Assembly: GCA_040182905.1 (NCBI GenBank) | Contig: JARQWU010000037.1 | Location: 1-55,027, forward strand | Direction of reading: 5' to 3' | DNA length: 55,027 nucleotides | Source: Barthelona sp. PAP020 | Lineage: Eukaryota > Metamonada: BaSk clade | Shown: positions 8,980 through 17,600 of the stretch, piece after piece | Layout of the letters: each line of letters opens with the position of its first letter | Numbering within the stretch: the first letter of the stretch is position 1 | Position numbers and translations under genes: made by a program | The notes under the pieces: model-generated | What the model was told of the DNA's origin: nothing | Seen by the model: only the letters and a program-made list of their open reading frames with translations | Databases searched by the model: none

Positions 8980-9766
8980 TTCATAATAGTTTCAGTTATA
9001 TTTTTACTCAAAAAGATATCAAAGCAATTGAATCATTATATGACAAGAAAACCAATTGTCATTAACACAATTTTCAAGCAACTTAAATGATGAATGTGAA
9101 ATAATTAATTTCTCTTTTCATTCAATTAAAAATAGTACTTCCATTTGAAACCTATAACATGTGAAAAAGAATGAAATTCTGATTTCTTAGCATTTTTTCT
9201 TTTTCTGAAAATTTGTTGATTTTGAAGATAAACAGTTTTTGCATTATTTCGTTTATAATAATAAAACATATAACAATGAGCAATTGGAAACATTTGACAA
9301 AAAAGAACCATTCAAATATTGACAATTATTTCAATGTATTAGTTCAAAACATAAATTTTCAAAATGATTTAAAATGTTTTGTACTTACAGAGACACTATT
9401 TATCAAAGACAAATTCATAAAAATTAAATTTTTCAACAAAACAATTGTTTGAGATGAGAACTTTGATATTTTTTTCTTTCACCCTATTGTTTTTTTTTTG
9501 TTTTTGTTTCAAAAAGTTTGTATTTTTTATCATTTTGTTCAGGCGAGGATTATCATTATAACCGTCTTTCGAATGATCAACCAATGATTCTATTCTATTA
9601 GTCTTGCTGAGCCTTTTTTTCATTCTTTTTTATTGAATGATTTCTAACTTTTAGATTACTTTATTCAGTTAAACATTTGTTTATTTCAATCATAAATTTT
9701 AGAAATTTAAAAATTTTGAATTGCAAATCATTATTGTTGTTTGATTTTATTTTTCATCAAAATTAA
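8980..9766. other. intergenic region with two weak small ORFs
   Basis: About 790 bp between the divergent ankyrin and AIP1 genes. On the plus strand an ATG at 9276 opens a 58-codon frame ending at 9452. On the minus strand an ATG at 9621-9623 opens a 75-codon frame ending at 9396. They overlap tail to tail, so at most one is likely to be real. Neither has a recognisable domain. A CTTACAG (plus) / CTGTAAG (minus) splice-like string sits near 9384-9390. Confidence 0.4.
9396..9623 (-). CDS. possible small basic protein, unknown
   Basis: A 75-aa frame starts with ATG and is rich in lysine and asparagine (MKKRLSKTNRIESLVDH at the N terminus, then a Lys/Gln-rich middle). No domain is recognised. 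A GTAAGT string occurs a few bases after its stop, which could mean that the true gene is spliced differently, or nothing at all. The alternative is chance opening in AT-rich DNA. Confidence 0.22.
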   Translation of the reverse strand: MKKRLSKTNRIESLVDHSKDGYNDNPRLNKMIKNTNFLKQKQKKNNRVKEKNIKVLISNNCFVEKFNFYEFVFDK

Positions 9767-11515
9767 ATGTCTTGTGAACCTTTATTCCGTTTAGCTGGTG
9801 CACCAAATACCGAGCGTGGTTTTCCTGCACACCTTGATTGCCACCCAAACGAAGAAAAAATAGTTTATGGAAGTGGGAACAATGTTTTTGTTCGTAATTA
9901 TGATTCAACTATTTGTATGATGTACAATAAACATGCTGCAAAAGTGAACAGTGCCAAATTTAATGAGAATGGAGCTTATGTTTTATCTGGAGACAATAGT
10001 GGTCATGTACATTTATGGGGACCATACAATCAATTACCAACAGAAATGAGTTGTCAACCAGGAACTAGTTCTGTTTCTGAGGTTGCTATTGGTATGAAGA
10101 ACAAGTTTGGTGTTGCTTCAAGAACTATCTCTGGTGGTATTACTGCTCATCATGATAAAGGTAATTTTTCTGGGGAAATTATTGGTAATACTGGTATTCC
10201 TAGATGTGTTGATATGACAAAGGGAAGACCTCCACGTATTGTTTCTGGTGATGATTCTGGTCGTATTGTATTGGCAAAAGGATTACCATTTGCCTTTGAA
10301 AAATCAGTTAATGTACACACAAAACCCGTAAATTTGGTAAGATTTGCTGAAGATCGCAAAAGTATTTTAACTTTAGGTTCTGATGGAAAAGCAACCATAT
10401 TGTCTGTGCCTGATCTTGAAATTATTGTTGAAAAACAAATTTGTAAGGGTTCATTATATTCAGGATGTTTCTACAACGATAAAATAATTGTTGGTGGTTT
10501 AGATAAAGTTTTGAGGGTTCTTGATTTAGAATTGAACATTTTAGGTGAAGTTTCTTTGAGCTCAAGAAGAGATCATATTATTTCAGGAATTACGATGCAT
10601 GGAACTGATATTATCGTCAACACATTGTCTAAAGATTTGTTCATCATCGATTTTGATGAATTATTGATTAAACGAGTCTTGTATGGTCATGGAAAGGAAG
10701 TTATTTGTTTAAGTAAAGTTGATGATAGCCGCCTTCTTTCTATGAGTGGTGACTATGTTTTGCTGTTATCTGAAGTTAAGGATAATGAAATTAAACCATT
10801 GAAACGGTATTTTACACCATCTTTGGATGTCAGTTTCTCTTCAATGTATTTTAGGAATGGTTTTGTTTATGCAGGTACAAAAACTGGTGGTGTCTACATA
10901 TTTGACATTAATTCAGATGAAATTGGTGAACCTATTGAAATTGGTGCTGAAATTAGAGATATTGTTACTACCGATGCTTATTGCATATTGTGTACTGGTT
11001 TGGGCGTATTCACTTTAAATTTAGAGATAAAAGAAGTTAAAAAAACCACTATTAAGGGTATTTCTTGTACTTTACATGCTAATAGCAATATTTATTTTGC
11101 TCATGATAACGTTGTTCAAGAATTTGAATTTGTTCATGGTGATTTTGCCCCTTTAGAAGAAATTACTTTTGAAAATGCCATCAATAAGATTAGAATTTCA
11201 CCATTTGGCACCAAATTAGGTGTTGTAGGTTATGATCGTATGGTTGCTGTGTATCATTTTGATACGAAAACAATTCAAAATCGTGCTTTTGGTTTTCATA
11301 TTTCTCAAGTTTTGAATCTTGATTGGTTTGAAGACAATAATCGTTTTATTACTTCTGGTTTCAATGGCAAAGTGTTTGTTTGGAATTGTGAAGAAGATTC
11401 AAAAAGAATAGAGATTGCCGCACATTCTGGTTCAGCTAATGATTGTTTAGTTTTTAACAATACTGTTATATCTGGTGGTTTTGATAATTCAATTCGTTTG
11501 TTTGGGTGTAATTGA
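9767..11515 (+). CDS. AIP1: actin-interacting protein 1 (AIP1/WDR1), WD40 protein
   Basis: This 582-aa protein is close in length to AIP1/WDR1 proteins (about 600 aa), which help cofilin disassemble actin filaments. The N terminus has the family's opening: FRLAGAPNTERGFPAHLDC, then GEE-like KIVYGSGNNVFVRN. WD-type blades follow throughout: HAAKVNSAKFNENGAYVLSG, the VSGDDSGRIV stretch, VHTKPVNLVRFAED, LTLGSDGKATI, then a second propeller ending with ITSGFNGKVFVWN and a final SGGFDNSIRLFG blade. AIP1 is a double seven-bladed propeller, consistent with this length. It is cytosolic, at sites of actin turnover, which suits an amoeboid cell. Start is the first ATG; stop TGA. It heads a run of five plus-strand genes. 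Confidence 0.9.
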   Translation: MSCEPLFRLAGAPNTERGFPAHLDCHPNEEKIVYGSGNNVFVRNYDSTICMMYNKHAAKVNSAKFNENGAYVLSGDNSGHVHLWGPYNQLPTEMSCQPGTSSVSEVAIGMKNKFGVASRTISGGITAHHDKGNFSGEIIGNTGIPRCVDMTKGRPPRIVSGDDSGRIVLAKGLPFAFEKSVNVHTKPVNLVRFAEDRKSILTLGSDGKATILSVPDLEIIVEKQICKGSLYSGCFYNDKIIVGGLDKVLRVLDLELNILGEVSLSSRRDHIISGITMHGTDIIVNTLSKDLFIIDFDELLIKRVLYGHGKEVICLSKVDDSRLLSMSGDYVLLLSEVKDNEIKPLKRYFTPSLDVSFSSMYFRNGFVYAGTKTGGVYIFDINSDEIGEPIEIGAEIRDIVTTDAYCILCTGLGVFTLNLEIKEVKKTTIKGISCTLHANSNIYFAHDNVVQEFEFVHGDFAPLEEITFENAINKIRISPFGTKLGVVGYDRMVAVYHFDTKTIQNRAFGFHISQVLNLDWFEDNNRFITSGFNGKVFVWNCEEDSKRIEIAAHSGSANDCLVFNNTVISGGFDNSIRLFGCN

Positions 11516-11620
11516 GTATTTTCTTGTTTTTTGTTGTTTTCAAAAGTTAGTATATTCTTTTGTGTAAATCTTTGAGTTTGATTGTTTATTTATTTGTTTA
11601 TTTATTTGATTTTAAATTAA

Positions 11621-12622
11621 ATGAAGAAAAAAAAAGAGGAAAGTCATGTTTTGGTAACGGGTGCAAACGGTTTTGTTGGCACAAGAGTGATCAAATATTT
11701 GCATCAAAATAATGTTAACACTGCTATCTTTTGTAGAAAAACATCAAATTTATCATCAATATCTGATTACAAATGGAAAAAATTTGTGGGTGACATAAAT
11801 GACACAGACAGTTTAATAAGAGCTTCAAAAAATGCATATGCTGTCATTCATTTGGCTTGCCCATCAAGTTGGAGTGTTATTTCAGACAGAGAAAAAATCT
11901 TTGAGGTTGCTGTAAAAGGAACAAAATCGGTGTTAGAAGCAATTGTTCAAAATGGCAATAAAGCAAAATTGATCTTTGTTAGTACTTTAGCAGTTTATGG
12001 AGGGAGAAATCAACCTTTCAATTTTAAAGAGGAAGATGCAAATCAATTGCCAAATAATCAGTTGCATTATGCTCAAGCAAAATGGCAAACTGAGCAGTTA
12101 ATAAAGAAATATTCGAGAGAATGCAATTTATCCTTTGTCATAGTGAGACCTGGAGAAATATATGGAACCCCTGATTCAAACTTTATCACATCTTCCTCAG
12201 TAATTGATGCTTGTAGAGGAAAAATAGGACTTTCCACCGTTGGCGGTGTATCCATCACTCACGTTGATGATGTAGCCAAAACCATCGTTGATATCACAAT
12301 AAATAGTACAATAAGAAATCAAATTTATAATTTGGGGGGTGAAAATCTAACAATTGATCAATGGATAAGAATGATCCGAAGACAATATGGTAAAAATTTT
12401 CAACTATGCGTTCCTAGGTTTGCTTTCAAATTATATTTTTGGATGTGCAAAAAACTTAAAATAAAATATCCAATTGAAGAAGGACTATATCCTTATATTA
12501 CAAAATATTGGTGGTGTGATGACACAAAAGCACGTAAAGAATTAAATTATCAGACAAAACCAGCAGAAGAAATATGTCGAGAAGTGCTTGAATGGCTAAA
12601 AAGAGAAAGGATAATTCAATAA
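11621..12622 (+). CDS. extended short-chain dehydrogenase/epimerase (3-beta-HSD/DFR-like)
   Basis: This 333-aa NAD(P)-dependent oxidoreductase of the extended SDR family carries the Rossmann glycine motif TGANGFVG (G14, G17, G20). The catalytic Y-x3-K is Tyr150/Lys154 (YAQAK), preceded by a serine in FVSTLAVYGG. The substrate-side motif RPGEIYG follows, as in 3-beta-hydroxysteroid dehydrogenase, sterol-4-alpha-carboxylate 3-dehydrogenase and dihydroflavonol reductase relatives. THVDDVAKTIVD is the usual helix after it. No signal peptide or clear membrane anchor is visible. The substrate (sterol, sugar nucleotide or other) cannot be decided. It lies 105 bp after AIP1 and 45 bp before the UBX gene. 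Confidence 0.85.
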   Translation: MKKKKEESHVLVTGANGFVGTRVIKYLHQNNVNTAIFCRKTSNLSSISDYKWKKFVGDINDTDSLIRASKNAYAVIHLACPSSWSVISDREKIFEVAVKGTKSVLEAIVQNGNKAKLIFVSTLAVYGGRNQPFNFKEEDANQLPNNQLHYAQAKWQTEQLIKKYSRECNLSFVIVRPGEIYGTPDSNFITSSSVIDACRGKIGLSTVGGVSITHVDDVAKTIVDITINSTIRNQIYNLGGENLTIDQWIRMIRRQYGKNFQLCVPRFAFKLYFWMCKKLKIKYPIEEGLYPYITKYWWCDDTKARKELNYQTKPAEEICREVLEWLKRERIIQ

Positions 12623-12667
12623 TTTTTTTTTCATTTAAGTTTTTATATTATCGATCAAACATCAATA

Positions 12668-13993
12668 ATGGATGAAGCTGTTGCGGAATTTGCGATGATA
12701 ACTCAAATTGAAGATAATGAAGGAATAAGACGATATATTGAACATTTTGGTGATGTCAACAATGCGCTTCAACATTATTTTGATTCCCCTGAATCATTTC
12801 AAATATTTTTAGATTCGAATGGTGATGTGAATGATCTTGAATTTAACGAACAACCATACTATTCAGGTTATTTAGAGAATAATTCTGAACAACCATTTGG
12901 CATTTATCAACAACAAGAAGAAGTACAACAATTGCAAGAACAACTACAACAAGATGAAGACGATGAAGAAGAAGAAGAACAACAACAAGAACAACAACAA
13001 GAACAATTATTGGAGCCAGCTTTTCAGGAACAACAAATGGAACAACAAGTGGAACATTTTAATGAATCTGTTGAAGAACAAGTTCAAATTTACGATGTGG
13101 TTGAACGAGAAAATGATAGTATAATGACAAGAATCTTGAAGTCCAATTTTCCAGAATTGATTTCCAAAACATATAAAATACCGGACTTTGTTGATATGAT
13201 GTATTCAGAAGCCATTACATTGGCCTTAAATCGGGGAAAATTATTACTAGTGTATTTGCATTCTAAGCACCATTATTTAACTGAAACGTTCATTCTTGAA
13301 GTCTTTTGTCAACCTGAATTTGCTGAATTTATTAATAACAACTTCATACTTATCGGATACGAGCATGATTCCGTGAATGGAATTGAATTGAAGGGTAAAT
13401 TTGGGATTGACATTTTCCCTTCGCTTACTTTTATCAATTCTGTTGATGGTGAAGTTATTACCAGTTTAACTGATCGTAAACTGATCAAAAAGAATCTTTT
13501 ACACAACCAAATTCAAGATTTGCTCAGCGATTCAAGTCTAATCAACAGCATCAACAATAACAATACTCAAAATGTGGCAACATCTGCTCAAATTATTTAT
13601 GAAGCCAATAATGCATATGATATTGCAGTTGCCAATGATTTAAGACGTTTAGAGGAAGCTAGACTAAGAGAAGAACAACAAAGAGATATAATACGAAGGG
13701 AACAAGCGTTTATTCAAGAATTGGCACTGTTACTGCCTCCAGAAGTAAATGAAACAGAACCTAATGTTAGAATTACTATTCACTTACCCAATAGCAGTAA
13801 AATTAACAGAAGATTTAGGCCATCAGAACCTATTTATCACGTCTTAGTTTTTTGTCATCTTGAATATGGGTTTAAAATTGATGAACATCTTGTTTGTGAA
13901 AATTTCCCAAGAAGAGAATTCGACAGGGAAATTTCTTTTGAAGAAGCAAATATTCGAAGAAGAGCTGCATTATATGTATTAAAAAGAGAATAA
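12668..13993 (+). CDS. UBA-UAS-UBX domain protein (FAF1/UBXD-type p97 adaptor)
   Basis: This 441-aa protein has an N-terminal UBA-like ubiquitin-binding domain (about 5-45, with HFGDVNNALQHYF). A Gln/Glu-rich low-complexity stretch follows at about 75-130, encoded by CAA/GAA runs. A thioredoxin-like UAS domain sits at about 155-295 (GKLLLVYLHSKHH, then VFCQPEFAEFINNNFILIG). A helical Arg/Glu-rich segment at about 315-350 leads to a C-terminal UBX domain (about 360-441) with the p97-binding FPRR loop. This is the order in FAF1, FAF2/UBXD8 and UBXN7, which bring ubiquitinated clients to p97/Cdc48. I see no membrane hairpin of the FAF2 type, so a soluble FAF1/UBXN7-like protein is favoured. Start is the first ATG. 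Confidence 0.88.
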   Translation: MDEAVAEFAMITQIEDNEGIRRYIEHFGDVNNALQHYFDSPESFQIFLDSNGDVNDLEFNEQPYYSGYLENNSEQPFGIYQQQEEVQQLQEQLQQDEDDEEEEEQQQEQQQEQLLEPAFQEQQMEQQVEHFNESVEEQVQIYDVVERENDSIMTRILKSNFPELISKTYKIPDFVDMMYSEAITLALNRGKLLLVYLHSKHHYLTETFILEVFCQPEFAEFINNNFILIGYEHDSVNGIELKGKFGIDIFPSLTFINSVDGEVITSLTDRKLIKKNLLHNQIQDLLSDSSLINSINNNNTQNVATSAQIIYEANNAYDIAVANDLRRLEEARLREEQQRDIIRREQAFIQELALLLPPEVNETEPNVRITIHLPNSSKINRRFRPSEPIYHVLVFCHLEYGFKIDEHLVCENFPRREFDREISFEEANIRRRAALYVLKRE

Positions 13994-14153
13994 GTTTTTT
14001 TTTCAATGTAAATTTTCCAATTTTCCTTGTTTTTTTAATATTTAATGATTAAAAAATGGATATTTGTTGATAAAATTGATATTGAAGTCAATAAAGAAAT
14101 GAAAGACTTGAAACAAACATAGATTAAAGTATTTTTTCACACTTTATATTATC

Positions 14154-14600
14154 ATGCAGATTTTTATTGGTTCAGACCACGCAGCTTTTGAGCTAAAGGA
14201 ACAAGTTAAACTCTATTTGGAAACGAAGAATATTACAGTCAAAGATTTTGGTGCTTTCAATGATCAATCAATTCCCGAAAACGATTATCCTGATATCGCT
14301 AAAAAATTATGTGATGAGCTACCAAATGATATTGATAATTTTAGAGGAATTGTATTGTGTGGATCTGGAATTGGTATTTCTATTGCTGCTAACAAGGTTC
14401 ATAATATTCGTGCAGCATTATGTCGTTCTATAAATGATGCTGAAATGTGTAGAAAGCACAATAATGCCAATGTTTTAGCATTAGGAGCAAGAGTTACTCC
14501 TTATGAAGAAGTTATTCGTATTATTGATACTTTTTTATCAACTGAATTTGAGGGTGGTAGACATGAAAGAAGAGTTGGAAAATTGGATGCTTTGTTATAA
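14154..14600 (+). CDS. rpiB: ribose-5-phosphate isomerase B
   Basis: This 148-aa enzyme interconverts ribose 5-phosphate and ribulose 5-phosphate in the pentose phosphate pathway. It shows the RpiB/LacAB signatures: GSDHAAFELKE at the N terminus, the active-site cysteine in CGSGIGISIAANK (Cys69) and HNNANVLALGAR with His102. Length matches the family (about 145-155 aa), so it is complete. No targeting peptide is seen, so it should be cytosolic. RpiB is the mainly bacterial, non-homologous alternative to the RpiA of most eukaryotes. It occurs in several protist and fungal lineages, so ancient transfer is likely but not visible in base composition here. The next gene starts only 26 bp after its stop. 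Confidence 0.95.
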   Translation: MQIFIGSDHAAFELKEQVKLYLETKNITVKDFGAFNDQSIPENDYPDIAKKLCDELPNDIDNFRGIVLCGSGIGISIAANKVHNIRAALCRSINDAEMCRKHNNANVLALGARVTPYEEVIRIIDTFLSTEFEGGRHERRVGKLDALL

Positions 14601-14626
14601 AAAAAGTGATTTTTTTTTGTATTTTA

Positions 14627-17600
14627 ATGTTTAAATATGTGTTGTTACTATGTATATTTTGGGCTTTAAATAATGTTTTATGCTATAAGGTTGTTAATTA
14701 TCAAATAATGTCTTCCGAAACTATTGTTTTTGAGGAGACAAATGTGTATAATATCAGTTTGTTGCCTTCTATTGTAGATGCAGTAAAATTTAAATTTAAT
14801 AAACCATTGACTGAAACCAAACAAATATCGTTTTTGAATAATGACAACATTGATTTTTTAATTAAAAATTGTAGCTCATCATCTGAACCTACAAAATGTT
14901 TAAAAACCAGTAATTATTTGATAATTCCAGCGGAAACTGAGACTTTTCGCTTATATTTTTTTAATGCGCGTGGAAACATTTTATTTTACCAAATAGATGG
15001 GATTTTTGAGAATAAGTTTGAGATTATTAATGAAGGGTTTGCTCTTGTTCCAAAGAAAGGCTCTGAGTTATCTGTCACCATCACGTTATACAATTCTACT
15101 CTCTATATTTATCAAAATTGTTTTAAGTTAAAGACTGATGAGTTATCCAATATAGTTGTTGGTGTTTATGAAGAAAGGTCGATGATTTTTTCCGATTTAG
15201 AAGCAAGAAAATACACTTTTGAATATCAGAATAATGATGCATGTATTAGTTCTGATGGTACCTTTTTAGCAATTATTGATTATTTGCCTGTTCGTGAAAC
15301 AGAATTATATTTAGATTTTGACGTCTATTTGACACCTCATTCATTTATTTTTTTGTTGACAAAAAGCGTTTTTCTGCGTTTTACACTTTTGAATGATCAA
15401 TATTCAATTATGAATTATACAGCACGTTGTTTAGATAGTAGTTTTGACAAGAATTCTGTTGATTCCATTAGTATCAGAGCTAATTTTATTCAACCTATTT
15501 TTTTCAATCATACAATCTGTTCTTTAGTGCTTTTTTATCAAAATCCTGAAGAAAAACAACATTTTCTTGGAGATTCACCTCCTTTTTTATCTTTTTCGAA
15601 TACCCTCATAAACTATTCAGTTGATATAAAGCATCCTTTGATGATGATCTTGCTGTATCCTACATCAATTAGTTCAATACGGCTAATTTTGGAGGATGGT
15701 GACGTTATGATTACAGAGCCTTTCTTCATTCCTTTTGTTTATAATTCAAATCTAAAGCTTGTTGCCATTGATACTGAAAGTAGCAAATCTAAATTTTGGA
15801 CGGGAAACATCACAAATGATTTTGATGCGTCATTGGTAAGAGTATTCAGCAATCTGGAAACAAGTTACATTCAAATTAATAATGATTCCTTTATCGACTT
15901 TACGAGAGAAATAGTCACAGAACCAAAAATTATTCCGGATTTGAAGGATGCAGGTAAAATTTTTACAAAACTTTTTCAAAAAATGAAATATTTTTTACCT
16001 GTTTCAGTTGAGGCTTTCGTAACTTTTAATGTAAGTGAAACAATTACTTATAGCGTGTCTATTTTTCATTTATTTCAAGACTCGTCATATAGGAATTATT
16101 TTGGTTGTGTACAGTTACTGACTGATACAAAAGCCTTTTCAAACATGGCTTGCTTTTTGAATGAGAGTTCAAATTTTTCTTTCAAGTTCAATTTTAAGGA
16201 TGATTCAGACATACAACAGTTGAAGATATTTGGTAATGCTAATATCCTTATTCAAATGATTTCTGAATCTAAGATTGCAATTGAGAGTGAAGGAGATAGT
16301 TTATCAAAGGATAAGGTTAGTTTAAGCATTGATAAGGGTATGTCTTGTGTTGATGAAAAGTTCATTTTACAAGACACTTTTATTGATGATCAGGACGATG
16401 ATTTAGAGTTGGCTATATTTAGTGAGACCAGAACACGAGTTATTTCTTCTGTTGAGTCTCTGGTATGGAGTAATCCTCCATTAAATATCCATTTAAATAT
16501 GTTCTCTAAGGATTCAGAAAATATGGTTATGATTTGGACTAAAGATTTTGATGTTTTGTTGGATTTTGAATTTTTGTATTCATCCATGCTTGCAGAAGAC
16601 AAAAAAATTGCTAAGCAAGGTCATGTAATTTATGTTCATGTTAACACTCCAAGTATTTTGAGTTTCAATTTTGAGCCCGGAAAATTTGAAGATTTGGAGC
16701 TTTCCCATCCATTAGAAATGAATTTTCAATTGTCAAAGATTCATTCTCATTCAACAATACACGTAGAACCTTATTATTCTTGGTATAACATGGAAAATGA
16801 AAGATTATGGGTAGATGTTAGCTATCCATATGTTAATAGTTACGAAACAGTCTTTATTGTTGAAATATTCAATCATACTGGTTCAATGTATTTAACTTAC
16901 GCTCTTCAAACAGATACTGATGCAGAAACAGTACTTGAAATCTTACCATATTCAATAGATAATAATAAAGCTCTTTTTTATATTGTTAATTGGGACAGAA
17001 TTGATGCTAATGAAAAGGGTACGGATGATCGATTCAGTACATTTGGATATTGGCATGAAGCTGGCACATTAACTTCATACAATGTTCGAACTATTGACAA
17101 GAAGAATGACAACTCATTTAACTGGGATCATATTGAATATTTGGAGACCTATGATCTTTTTCGTTTTCAATCAAGAAACATCATTGGTTTTGAAGCACAA
17201 AGGCATAGATTCGTTAAGAGTTCCGATTCTCCCATTCATTTGTATGAAGAAGAATTGTTTAATGAATTATGTGAGCGTTTAACAACGTTAGAAGGGGATG
17301 AAGAAGAAATATATGGTTGTTCAAAGATATTTATCCTTTTTGAATCCAGTGACCCAAATTTCTCCTTTGGTGAAGGTAAAAAATCAAGTAATGGTTCAGT
17401 AGTTTTGAGTGCTTTTGATAATCACATATCGATAAGTGGAAAAGCCAAGAGTATTGTTGTTTTTGTTGATCATAATCAAGTGGAAGAAATAAGTCTTGTG
17501 AATATGAAAGAAAAGTTAAGATGGTCTAAATATACTGGTAATCCTACCCGTGCTTTTCTTCAAAATTCTATGAGCAATGCAATAAAGATGAAGGAAATAA

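Noticed and set aside
9276-9452. 58-codon plus-strand ORF before AIP1
   Set aside because: It overlaps a minus-strand ORF, has no recognisable motif, and its composition (Lys/Asn/Phe/Ile) is what AT-rich non-coding DNA gives.
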